From the NCBI GenBank assembly GCA_948567375.1, contig OX419755.1:32183001-32247000 (forward strand): DNA of 64,000 bases, in the 5' to 3' direction. How positions within the stretch are numbered: the stretch's first letter is position 1; the number at the start of each line of letters is the position of its first letter. A program made the translations under genes and the position numbers. This document shows positions 1 to 9,149 of the stretch, in pieces. The stretch comes from Lunularia cruciata (Eukaryota; Streptophyta; Marchantiopsida; Lunulariales; Lunulariaceae). Below the pieces are notes generated by a model, which was not told the origin of the DNA, did not search any database, and saw only the letters and a list, made by a program, of their open reading frames with translations.

Positions 1-2366
1 ATGTCCACATCCTCTTCTACTCCTATCATATGGGTGTGAGGGTGCAAGAACATGAGAGAATTTGGGTCTGCAAGCAATAATATCCATATTGTGCTCTATC
101 ACACTAGGCTCCCCATTAGGCTCTTCATGGAGATGAGGCTCAATCTATGGCACCTCTATATGCATTTCAATAGACTCAATAAGAATAGTTGGCTAAGCTA
201 CCCCACTAGTCTTGGTCTAAGTCTCATATGTAAGTTTACAAAGAGGCTTGATCTAAGTCTACATAAATATTGCTATCTCCATTCCCTCATACTGCTCATA
301 TCTCCTCTATGTCTCTTCTAACAATCACCTATGGTAATACACAAACTCTTTGTCATAAAACTCCATCCCTCAATACTCCTAAGTGGCACTCTCAAACACA
401 ACTCATCTAACTCAGCTAATCTCTCCAAAGTAATCCTCTCATGAGCGGCTCTCTTTTACACAACTCTATCTACCTTGGCTAATCTTTCTAACCTACTCCT
501 CTTAGTAACCACCAAGTGATCCTTGTGCTCTATTAGAACTTTGCTCTCTATCAAGAACAACAAGTTCTTGCCATACCAAATCACTCTCTTCCTCTTGCTC
601 CTTGCACTCTCTTACCTCTCCCTTGCCCTTGTAGCTCTACCATCTAAACATGTGTTGTCCAAAGGATAGACATGGAGAACAAGATCCAAAAGTGAAACAT
701 CAAGATCCTCCAAAGGTGAAACATGGGGATGGAAGCTATCTACAGGACCTACATGGAGATGAAGATGGGTACCAAGAGTGCTACCAGGGCACACAAACAT
801 TAGAGTAAGGATTTTACATTCAAGGTGGTACATGAAACTCAAGTAAATAATTACAAACTAAACTAAAAATTACTCTAAAAGAAATTTTTTTTACTAAATA
901 TGATGAGAGGTGTTACAGCTTGAAAGATCATCATTCCAATCAAGCTCTCTCACAAGCTCTCTCACAAACAATCTCACTCACTCTTCTCATAGTCATGCTA
1001 GTCCTCACTGGCATCATTGTCAGAAACCTTGTAAGATACATGGACATAGTCTCCCTCCACTAGGCTATTGTCATAGGTGGCCTCTTCTTCACCAATCACT
1101 CCACTCTCCAAATATAAATGAGCAAGGAATTGATCTACAAAGCTCAACTTGTAACATCCACCATCTGGGCTTCTCAAGTGCTTCTATAAGAACCACAACT
1201 TTACTTCCACCACTAAATGCATGAGCAAATGCCCAACCATAATTCTCATTGCTAAATCATGATACCTTGGTCATCACATTGAGGATGCATGCTTGTGTAC
1301 CACCTTAGGCCCCCTCAAGGGAATGATAACTTAACTCAACATCTAAGAAAATAGATGCCATGCTAGAAATACACATTGCCTAGCTAGATACCTCTTGGCA
1401 ATGAAGTGATGAACTAGGAGCCACTCCTCTACGATCCCATGAGGTACATGTCTTCTTCACCTAGAAAAACCTTCCACCAATGGAAATGCATCCATGATGC
1501 CTCCAAGCACCAAGGTAAAAGGTCTCCCAACCATTTTCTTTGTGAGTGGCCTTGTCCAATCTTGTGGTATACTCTAGCCACAAGTCAACCTGAACAAAAT
1601 GAGCTAATATCATTCACATGCAAACATCAGAAGAGGTGATCAACCAACTAATAGATGATCATCCATCTAAACTATTTAAGGACCAAAAATCCAGCTAAAG
1701 ATAAGTGGTTGAAAAGAAGTGGCTGACTATTGAAATGAACCTTAAAGTTCAAAGAAAACTGCAAAGTAGTGAAATATTCCATTATCAAAAAGCACAAGTA
1801 GAAACACTTGAGTTTGCTTGTGCATAGGAATTGGATCCACTCAAGGACAAATGGCTTTTCTCCAAGGTAGATGGCTCTGCATGCATAGGATTGGCTCTAC
1901 TTGGAGCACAATTTGGACCCACTTGTATAGGACTAGGTTTGCTCAAGAAGTTGTTGGGTCTGGTCATAAAGAGCTGGCTACAATTGTGAGAAAATGGCTT
2001 TAGTCAAGGGGAGTTGGCTCCCAAATTGTTGGGTTCACTTGCACTAGCAATGGGTTTGGCCATGTTTGTTATGAGTTTGCTCATGGGGAAGGATGGGTTT
2101 GCAATGGGATGGATATGCTTGCAAAAGGGCTTGCTCATTCTTGGATAGGTTTGCTTGTAGAGAAGATAGGTGATAGGAAATTCAAATTTCACAAGATCTC
2201 AATTTCACAACCAAAAAATTTGGCAATAAGTTACTTACATCTGGACAAGGGTACTCAAGCTTGAGATAAATCTTCAAGCCCAAGAAGTCAAGGTCCACTT
2301 CCCAAATTATAAGCACAAATGCCTTGATCTTGCTCTTGTTGAGCCATCCTGACTTAATTTGAGTCA
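1..2366. other. Unassigned region left of Copia-1
   Basis: I see no recognisable gene here. On the minus strand a charged, Leu-rich reading frame runs from about 577 to a stop at 318-320 with one internal stop; it contains two related pieces, ERLAKVDRVV and ERLAELDELC, suggesting a decayed coiled-coil coding piece of unknown family. Between about 1820 and 2110 there are loose repeats built on tgcatagga and ttgctca words. The rest is AT-rich and full of stops in all frames. It is probably older repeat sequence, but I cannot place it in a family. Confidence 0.4.
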
Positions 2367-2563
2367 TGTTATCTAGATTGAGAAGACAAGAAGAATAAAA
2401 ATCTGGGTATTTTATGGAGCAAAATTCATTATCAACCTAGTAAAGAAGATAATACCTAAAATTTACAAAAATTTCTATGGTTTAGCCAATGTCTCTCTAT
2501 GCACACAATTGCATAAGATCTCATTCACTCAAGAAGTGTCAAGATGAGGACTGACCACTAACA

Positions 2564-2647
<84 letters not shown>

Positions 2648-2689
2648 CACACACATACACTTGCACTTTTCATCCCTTATCTTGTTTTG
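2367..2689 (-). repeat. Copia-1 3' LTR, outer part
   Basis: It starts with TGTTATCT and aligns with the Copia-1 5' LTR at 43633-43825: both carry a tatggagcaaa/aatggagcaaa block and end in a cactcaagaagtg block. The LTR is cut by DMT-1 after position 2694 and continues at 12585 for roughly 200 bp. The AT microsatellite at 2567-2660 lies within it. Confidence 0.75.
2567..2660. repeat. (AT)n/(AC)n microsatellite
   Basis: This is a nearly pure AT dinucleotide run of about 80 bp (2567-2646) followed by a short AC-rich tail. It lies inside the Copia-1 3' LTR and has no counterpart in the other Copia LTR, so it expanded after insertion. Confidence 0.95.
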
Positions 2690-2693
2690 GAAT

Positions 2694-3358
2694 TGTCGTG
2701 CGTATATACATCGCTACACAACATACATCGCTGTCAACATCATACACTATAAAAGCACAACTCACACATAAGTCATACATAGACTCTAAAGTGCCACAAT
2801 AATCAGATTGCTTAACATTCTCAACTCAACTCAATCTCAGATCAGTACTTGATCTGTCATTCTATAAACTGCCAACAACTGGGCACTGATTACAGTCAAG
2901 CCACACCCACTCAAGCATAGAGAATCCAGGTGACGCTCGCCGGCCTCCGTCCACCATAGCCAGGAACTTGAAGGCTCAACATCAAAGAAGTGAGCTCTCT
3001 GGAGCTCACTTCAAAACTATAACCCCTGGACTCGAGCTAGCCTTGAAACCCTAATGGTCCCGCTGACGGCACACTCGACGGTGCAAATGGTGCAAAGTGA
3101 CGGTGGGCCCCACCGTGAAGTCAGTACCCCGAACACAAAATCTTACCGTCGGAAAGTAGTCCCTAAGAAATTGCTAGAATAACTCTAACTACGATCACTG
3201 GAACTCCAGTGTCCGAGCATCTAGATGCGGAACTACAAATGGCGTGATAGCTGTCGTGCGTATATACATCGCTACACAACATACATCGCTGTCAACATCA
3301 TACACTATAAAAGCACAACTCACACATAAGTCATACATAGACTCTAAAGTGCCACAAT
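2694..3358 (-). repeat. DMT-1 compound 3' end: 107-bp repeat, LTR-like repeat, 107-bp repeat
   Basis: The same 107-bp sequence (tgtcgtgcgtatatacatcg to gccacaat) occurs at 2694-2800 and 3252-3358. Between them (about 2800-3249) lies a copy of the 451-bp repeat that forms the opposite end of the element at 12129-12579. The 5' end has only the 451-bp unit and no 107-bp unit. In element orientation this reads B ... A B A, the split-direct-repeat pattern known from PAT and Ngaro retroelements, rather than two equal LTRs. DMT-2 has the same arrangement at an independent site. Confidence 0.9.
2987..3012. repeat. Perfect hairpin inside the DMT 451-bp repeat
   Basis: An 11-bp inverted repeat, GAAGTGAGCTC and GAGCTCACTTC, is separated by the 4-nt loop TCTG. 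The same hairpin is present in the other end of DMT-1 at about 12318-12343. In DMT-2 one arm carries an extra base, so the stem has decayed there. It could act as an RNA structure in the transcript; no function is shown. Confidence 0.7.
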
Positions 3359-3525
3359 CGCCCTCCTAGCTGGCGGTTAGGTCCCTCTAACTCCAGATAG
3401 CCATCTACTCTAAGTATATGGTATACCCTCTAATGGGCAAAGATCAGGAGGCCAGGTGCTATGGAGCCCCATCGTTAGTCGCCTGTCTGCAATCTATACC
3501 ATATAAAGAATGAACTAGCTATAGG
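3359..3525 (-). promoter_or_regulatory. DMT-1 3' untranslated end with polypurine-tract candidate
   Basis: On the minus strand the sequence directly before the inner 107-bp repeat is AGCTAGGAGGGCGA; DMT-2 has AGCTAGGAGGGATGA at the same place (24516 onward). A purine run at this spot is where plus-strand priming happens in LTR retroelements, which suggests the compound 3' end begins right after it. The rest of the interval is noncoding sequence after the PHD stop. Confidence 0.55.
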
Positions 3526-3825
3526 TCAAGTACATCTAGGACATAACCACTGTCCCTGAGGAACCACCGTGAGGGGAGGAGTCATACATGCCATATGCCA
3601 TCCTCTCGAACAGCTATCACACACTAACATAGTAGCAGCTCCACCAGAAGAGCCACATAACATACACCTCAAGCCTGCACGTACAAGTGCCAAGCTTGGG
3701 TCCATAGTACCATCAATGTTTGGAAGGTGGCATGGCGCACAATTGCGCACATGATCCTTCCAAACAACACCATCACGTCCTTCTAACACAAGGACTCCAG
3801 ATGGCAAAACCTTGTGCACTCTCAA
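3526..3825 (-). CDS. DMT-1 integrase tail and PHD finger (polyprotein C terminus)
   Basis: This 99-residue reading frame is the end of the DMT polyprotein. Residues 1-38 look like a gypsy integrase C-terminal module (KVLPSGVLVLEGRDG, then VRNCAPCHLPN). Residues 54-98 form a canonical C4HC3 PHD finger: C54, C57, C69, C72, H77, C80, C95, C98, with the usual PPL, VPxGxW and CPxC signatures (W93 two residues before C95). PHD fingers bind histone H3 tails, so the likely role is tethering the integration complex to chromatin, as chromodomains do in chromoviruses; this is inference. It lies in frame with integrase upstream, separated by a stop at 3871. DMT-2 has the same domain with one zinc ligand lost. 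Confidence 0.9.
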   Translation of the reverse strand: MRVHKVLPSGVLVLEGRDGVVWKDHVRNCAPCHLPNIDGTMDPSLALVRAGLRCMLCGSSGGAATMLVCDSCSRGWHMACMTPPLTVVPQGQWLCPRCT

Positions 3826-3870
3826 GATAGTGTGGCCTGTAGAAACATCAAGTGTTGTCGGTGCTGTCTG

Positions 3871-4590
3871 CTATAGATATACATAGTCGCCTGGATGAAA
3901 TTGACGGATTGAGGGTCTATAACCTCCTCCTAGAATAGTAGCATAGCGTAAAGTATCTCTATGCTGAGCAATTGCCAAGTTCTCAAAGGCCATCGGCATC
4001 ACTCTCCGAAAGATCTCTGCCCGTTGAGAACATGCGCTCATCCATACATCAGGGTCATCCAAGTCCAAAACTACAGTAGCATCTCGACGAATGGCTGCAG
4101 GTAAATCTGGATCTCGTCCATAGAGTAGAAAGTATGGAGAGAAGGATGCTAAGGAGGCTTGCCGGCTGAACCGATAGCCCATGGCCAACCAAGGTAACTG
4201 GAGATCCCAATCTCCCAAGTGGCCTCTCTGCAAACCATACTTTCGCAATCCTCTCTTCACCGTCTGAACCACTCTCTCTGCTAAGCCATCTGCCTCAAGG
4301 TGATCTCGGGATGTAGTACGATGATCAATCAAAGCCTTGTCACACAAGACCTGAAACTCTCCCAAGAACTCTATACCCTGATCAGTCAAAACCTCAGTTG
4401 GTGCACCAAAATGACTAAGAACTCGATCCAGGAACAAGTAAGCTGTCCCTTCACTAGACTTGTCAGGAAGTGCCACCAACTCAATCCACTTGGAGAAGTG
4501 CTCCACCATCACCAAAACATACCGATGATGTCTCACAGTCAGCGGTAAAGGTCCGGCAAAGTCCAAACTCCAACGGTAACCCAATCCCAT
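3871..4590 (-). pseudogene. pol: DMT-1 integrase core
   Basis: This 239-residue frame carries the retroviral-type integrase core: first Asp in SLDFAGPL (D10), second in VLTDQGIEF (D70), Glu in DGLAERVVQ (E105), with 34 residues between the last two instead of the usual 35. The C-terminal part (RQFHPGDYVYL) matches the region before the GPY/F-like module. The frame differs from that of RT (5058-6626), so a net frameshift separates them. A TAG at 3871-3873 separates it from the PHD part; DMT-2 has CAA at that codon but a stop one codon later, so the break is secondary in each copy. Confidence 0.88.
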
Positions 4591-5057
4591 GATAGGTAAT
4601 AGGTGTAACTATGGCGTAGGAGCATTGAATGATGCTCTAACTCAGTCACAAACCATACATCTGGCAACAAACTGCTGTACCTCGGTCTGCATACCGCGCC
4701 ACCAATAATGACTCTGAAGTAAGCTATATGTACGCTTTACTCCAAAATGTCCTAGCTCCTCATGAGCATGACGGACCAACTATGGTCTCTGTGATGGAAG
4801 TGGTACTACTCGCACTCTACCATCCTCCCATACACGCAAAAGGTGTCTACCCTCCAATCTGAACCGTCTGGCTCGCTGAAGAACACGGTCTCTCTCCTTG
4901 GCCCCAACTGTGCCACCCACAACACCAGTGCGAAGATAGTCCATCACTAAGACATCATCATGAATGTCTCACTGAATTGTACCAATATCTTCACTCTTTG
5001 GATTTGTGACCTCAATAACTCCTCCTGTATGCGCTGAGAGAGATACCACCAAAGTCT
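4591..5057 (-). pseudogene. DMT-1 RNase H-integrase linker and H2C2 zinc-binding domain
   Basis: Between the RNase H stop and the integrase core, broken frames still show the integrase zinc finger: the two histidines in VRHAHEELGHFG (about 4755-4790) and the two cysteines in ARCMVCD (about 4640-4665), followed immediately by a TGA. This places the start of integrase about 200 bp upstream of the core ORF. The frameshift that takes integrase out of the RT frame must also lie in this interval. Confidence 0.75.
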
Positions 5058-6626
5058 CTACAAATATACACAGAAAGGCCGATGCATGCCAACCTGGCAC
5101 CATCTCCTCATCTGTCTCACCATGCCAACGTGCTCCGGTTTGATCCTGCTGGCTGGGACATGGTTTCTACTCAACCCATCTGCATCACGGTTCACCATTC
5201 CAGGTCTGTGAACAACCGTGAAATCATACTCCTGTAAAATCAGAGCCCATCGTGCAAGCTTCCCTGAAAGCTTGTCAGACTCCATCAACCACTTCAGCGG
5301 CTGATGATCAGTGATGAGAGTGAAGGGGTTACCAAATAGGTAACATTGGAAATGTGCTACTGCCCAAACTGCTGCCAAGCACTCTCCCTCATATGAACTA
5401 TACTTCGCCTCCGCTGAATTGTTGGAGCGACTAGCATAGGCCACCACAAACTCCTTCTCCTCATCATCATGCTGGGTGAGCACCGCTCCAAGCCCCAACA
5501 TACTCCAATCAATGTGAACCTGAAATGGTCGTCCCCTGATCGGTCTCCTCAAAATAGGAGCAGATGTCAACCTCTCCTTGAGCTCTACAAAAGCTCTCTC
5601 CTGCTCATCTCCCCAACACCACTCCTGTGTAAGCTTGGTCAGCTTTGTTAAGGCCTTGGCAATGGCACTAAATCCTCTAACATAGCGGCGATAGAAGTTT
5701 GCCAACCCAAGGAATACTCGCACTCTGCTCACATCCGTAGGCCGAGGAATACGTGCAATAGCTTCCACCTTGGTCTGCTGAACACCAAGTCCTCCGGGGT
5801 AGATAGTGTGACCCAAATACTCAACCTGCTCGTGGAAGAACCTACACTTCCCAGGATGTAGTTTGAGTCCATGAGATCTCAACCTCTCAAACACCTCCAA
5901 CAACTGTCTCTCATGCTTCTCTACAGTAGTGCTATAGACCAAAATGTCATCAATATAACACCAAGCAAAATCCAATCCAGCTAGGATCCTATCCATGACC
6001 CTCTGGAACTCAACAAGAGCGTTCTTCAACCCAAATGGTAAGAACCTCCATTGATATAACACATCCTTGCCGTGAGGATCAATAGCCCAAAATGCTGTCT
6101 TGGACTTATCTTCCTCCCTAATCGGCAACTGATGATATCTTGCTCGAAGATCCAAAGTATTGAAGACCTTTGCATGCCCAATCGCATCAAAAATCTCCTC
6201 CGGTGTAGGCATGGCATACCGATCAGCCCTGGTCTGTTGGTTGATAGGACGGTAATCTCCACACATCCGCCTATCTGTATAGTTGCCATGCATATCCTTC
6301 TTGGCTGGCATCACCGTCGCTGATGCATACTCTCCATGTGAAATCTCCACCAAACCAGCCTCAAAAAGGTCACTACTCCGGCTCTGAATCAATGTCCTCT
6401 CCATATCACTATATCGATAAGGACGTTGGAAAACTGGTGTGTCGCTAGTCAGCTCAATCTGAATACCAGGTCTCTTCAGAGCACCCAAATCCTTCATACT
6501 GAAGGCAAAACAACTTGTGTGACTCCTCAAGAACCTCCAAACCCTCCGTCTTTCCTCTCCAGTAAGCTTGGGTCCAAGATCTGGCTCCCAAGTATCCTCT
6601 GTAACTGTAGTAGGAGTGGAAGACAT
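5058..6626 (-). CDS. pol: DMT-1 reverse transcriptase and RNase H
   Basis: This 522-residue frame contains a complete gypsy RT (about 40-300) and RNase H (about 365-485). The RT active site is FNTLDLRA (D159) and YIDDILVYS (D226, D227). RNase H acidic positions are VHIDWSM (D373), YEGECLAAVWA (E414/E416), LITDHQPL (D440) and NRDADGLSR (D481). It lies in the same frame as Gag, protease and methyltransferase upstream, with a TAG at 6639-6641 just before its first ATG; DMT-2 has the same TAG. The ATG at 6626 is therefore probably internal to a polyprotein. This is the best preserved domain of the element. Confidence 0.93.
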   Translation of the reverse strand: MSSTPTTVTEDTWEPDLGPKLTGEERRRVWRFLRSHTSCFAFSMKDLGALKRPGIQIELTSDTPVFQRPYRYSDMERTLIQSRSSDLFEAGLVEISHGEYASATVMPAKKDMHGNYTDRRMCGDYRPINQQTRADRYAMPTPEEIFDAIGHAKVFNTLDLRARYHQLPIREEDKSKTAFWAIDPHGKDVLYQWRFLPFGLKNALVEFQRVMDRILAGLDFAWCYIDDILVYSTTVEKHERQLLEVFERLRSHGLKLHPGKCRFFHEQVEYLGHTIYPGGLGVQQTKVEAIARIPRPTDVSRVRVFLGLANFYRRYVRGFSAIAKALTKLTKLTQEWCWGDEQERAFVELKERLTSAPILRRPIRGRPFQVHIDWSMLGLGAVLTQHDDEEKEFVVAYASRSNNSAEAKYSSYEGECLAAVWAVAHFQCYLFGNPFTLITDHQPLKWLMESDKLSGKLARWALILQEYDFTVVHRPGMVNRDADGLSRNHVPASRIKPEHVGMVRQMRRWCQVGMHRPFCVYL

Positions 6627-6641
6627 AATGACTGGCTGCTA

Positions 6642-7940
6642 CACTGGGCCCTTGGGAGCAATAGTGTCATGCTCCCAACCACTAGAGGTCCCAACCTCTG
6701 TGTGAAAAACTCCCTCCACTCTGGCTGCAAGCTCCACACGTCCTCTGGCTGCATCCCATGTGGACCAAGGGTGTAATCCAAGTAGCCCACGCTCACATGG
6801 ATGGACTCCAAGTAGACCACTCTCCCTAGTAGCTACTGGATGTGTCCCAAGAATACCATGTCCACTCGGTCCATCGCCCCCAGAATGTGCCTGAATCGTC
6901 TCGATAGGCACAGGGCTCACAAGTGTCCGAGTGGTGATGCCTACCAAGCGCATCCTACGCTGCTCTGCCAAACCAAGGCTCACAATCCAGGTCAAACAAT
7001 TCAGGTCCATAGCCTGACCTAACACCTGACGCCTGGATGCCTCTGACACTGCTGGAACAGCGGTAATACCGGTGCAAAAACCCATCACCCACTCTCTCTC
7101 ATCAGCATTGGGCTCCACCAACTGCTATAACTGTGAGTCCCAAACAAGTCCAGGTCCTCCCTCTCAAAAAGCATGAGAGCCTGGGAAACTCATGAGTGTG
7201 GGAAATGCAGCTCTAGGCTGTCCAACTAGGTTCACCATTGCCATAGGTGACCTATCAGCCACTACCACTGTCTGAGACTGACGTCCAACATCCAAGATAT
7301 CATCAACAAGAATGTGGTCTAGTCGCTGAATCCCATCATAACTACGCTGTAGAACCTCTCTGGGTAAGAGGTTCGTCCACCAAAGACGAAGACAATAAGC
7401 CCGTGATCCCACTCTGGCTGCATCTAACAATATAGCAGGTCCCATCTATGAATGGACCTGATGTGTACTCGCCACCACTCTAGTGCGAGAATCACCCATC
7501 AATGGAATGTTCTCCAAAAGGTAAGCTGGAGAAACAGACTGATGAACCTGGAGATGTCGTAGTATCCGTAACATCTCCCAAAACACACCAAAACAAGGAT
7601 CCTGAAGACCCAAACCGCGGCCCGCACGTGTATGTCCTTGACATGGCCATCCAGAAATCACCAAGTGAACAGGCCCATGTCTCTCTAGGTCATGAGCCCC
7701 CAGTAAGGAAATGTCTCCTGGTAAGGCCTTCTGGTAACCTCTAACTGCTGACATCGGTAATAACTCCGGATACCGATAGGCCAAGTGTGCCACATGATGT
7801 AGAGAGACTCGCCTAGCAGTCTCATCTCTCTCTACATACAAGTACCTCTGTACTCGGATACCCGCATGTAACACCGCAGCTAGTCCGGTGCTGATCCCAC
7901 CAAACAACTCCAATAGGCATATCCCCTCTACTGGATATTG
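6642..7940 (-). pseudogene. DMT-1 DNMT3-like cytosine-5 DNA methyltransferase domain
   Basis: From 7913 the frame reads ELFGGISTGLAAVL, the SAM-binding motif I (FGGxSTG), then YVERDETARRV (motif II), GWPCQGHTRAG with the catalytic PCQ (motif IV, residues 90-92) and LLENIP (motif VI, residues 134-137). Past a TAG at 7446 the same frame continues with GSRAYCLRLWWTNLLP, matching the DNMT3-type motif VIII block (AHRARYFWGN in animals), and past stops at 7164 and 7125-7127 with DEREWVMGF and SEASRRQVLGQ, matching motifs IX-X. Motif order I, IV, VI, VIII, X without rearrangement favours DNMT3 over DRM, which is circularly permuted. Upstream protease and downstream RT are in the same frame. DMT-2 has tryptophan codons where DMT-1 has stops at 7941 and 7446. 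Confidence 0.9.
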
Positions 7941-9128
7941 TCAAGCAATGAGTGTGGTATCCAGAGGTGTCAAAGCAATTGCCTCTGGAGGCTCATCCTC
8001 ACACTCATCCCCTGATGGTACAAAGGCTCCACTCCAAGCTTGCTGCACCAACTGATCTGCATGCTGCTGCAATGCCTCCTCTGAACTCCACAATGGAACA
8101 TCCAAGGTGGATGGAACAATCCCACTCATACTCCATAGCCGAGTGATCTCCTCTGGTACTGGAGTATCCTCTGCATGGGCATTCCCCTCCAACAAGTCAC
8201 CAGGCCAAGTAACTGCACCGCTGAAAGCTAAAACTGATGCTGCCATGGTCCCGGACTGTAGTGAGCCAAGACTGCCACTACTGAAGCCTACTGGTAGGTG
8301 ACATACCCGTCCCTCACCAGACTGCCAACCAGGTCTATAAGAGTCTGTCTCCTCCCAATAGTCAATGCTGAAACCCATAGGGTATAACACTCCTCCCCCA
8401 ACTAGCACATCATATGACTCAGCTATCGTCACAATAGCCTGAGCTCTCACCACCGAGCTATCAGTCGGATGACCAGGCTGAACCTGGACAACAAGCTCCC
8501 CATGTGTGATGTACTGTGTCGAACCACCACCTAGAGATGTTTGGATCTGAAATGGACACCTCTCCACATCGGTCTTCCGTAACTCCAGACCAACAACTGC
8601 AGCCTTCCCCAACATAAGGGGCTGCGCACCAGAGTCTAACAAGACTCTCTGTGGTGTATAGACCTTCCTTGAAGGTCCCACTAAACAAAAGATCCCCCTC
8701 TGGTTATCCAATAGGACAACACCAAGTGTAAACCGCGCTCTCTCAAAGGCCGGTCTAGCTGGCAACTCCTCCAGTCTAGCCGCTGCTGCCTGCCATAAAC
8801 CACTGGTCGCTGAACGGATCCCATGCTCCTCAACCAAGTCAGCTCCACTACCAACCACCTCTGCTCTAGTAGTAGGAACTGCACCATCCCTACTCTCACA
8901 CAACGTGGCAGCCAACCGGAACACTGGGGTTGGGTCAACTCCCAATGTAAACATGTCACTGGCTGAAAATAAAGGATGCCGCATAATCAGCTGAGCCGCC
9001 CCCAACATCATGCTAGACTCAGTCTGTGTAGTAGCAGGTGGCTGACTAGCAGGTACTCCATCAGGTACTCCATCACCACCTACCACACCTGCACTGGGAC
9101 GTCTAGGAACCATGGATGTCGTCTGCAA
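7941..9128 (-). CDS. DMT-1 aspartic protease region
   Basis: This 395-residue segment lies between Gag and the methyltransferase. The protease active site is VLLDSGAQP, with DSG at residues 165-167, followed by the long beta-rich stretch typical of retropepsins (LELRKTDVERCPFQIQTSLGG, interrupted here only by my quoting, then VLVGGGVLYPMGF near residue 240). It would process the polyprotein. The ORF starts mid-frame after a TAG at 9150-9152, where DMT-2 has CAG, so the ATG at 9128 is not the native start. It ends in a TGA at 7941 where DMT-2 has TGG and reads on into the methyltransferase. The last 100 residues are acidic and may be a linker. Confidence 0.85.
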   Translation of the reverse strand: MQTTSMVPRRPSAGVVGGDGVPDGVPASQPPATTQTESSMMLGAAQLIMRHPLFSASDMFTLGVDPTPVFRLAATLCESRDGAVPTTRAEVVGSGADLVEEHGIRSATSGLWQAAAARLEELPARPAFERARFTLGVVLLDNQRGIFCLVGPSRKVYTPQRVLLDSGAQPLMLGKAAVVGLELRKTDVERCPFQIQTSLGGGSTQYITHGELVVQVQPGHPTDSSVVRAQAIVTIAESYDVLVGGGVLYPMGFSIDYWEETDSYRPGWQSGEGRVCHLPVGFSSGSLGSLQSGTMAASVLAFSGAVTWPGDLLEGNAHAEDTPVPEEITRLWSMSGIVPSTLDVPLWSSEEALQQHADQLVQQAWSGAFVPSGDECEDEPPEAIALTPLDTTLIA

Positions 9129-9149
9129 TGCCTCAGATAGCGTGAAAGA

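Noticed and set aside
52-1639. Short ORFs of 60-104 residues in both strands at the left end
   Set aside because: Low-complexity His/Ser/Leu-rich translations without motifs or homologous copies in the window; lengths fit chance in AT-rich DNA.
2567-2660. AT run as an origin or regulatory element
   Set aside because: A simple dinucleotide microsatellite inside an old LTR; no other support.
2694-3358. A-B-A at the DMT end as a separate small TRIM or solo insertion
   Set aside because: Both DMT copies end at the same outer base of A, at unrelated targets, with a duplication or empty site fitting that end; a later small insertion would not recur.
7446-7913. Methyltransferase piece as a captured host gene fragment
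   Set aside because: It is in frame with protease and RT, spans the whole domain including its C terminus, lacks introns and is present in both DMT copies.
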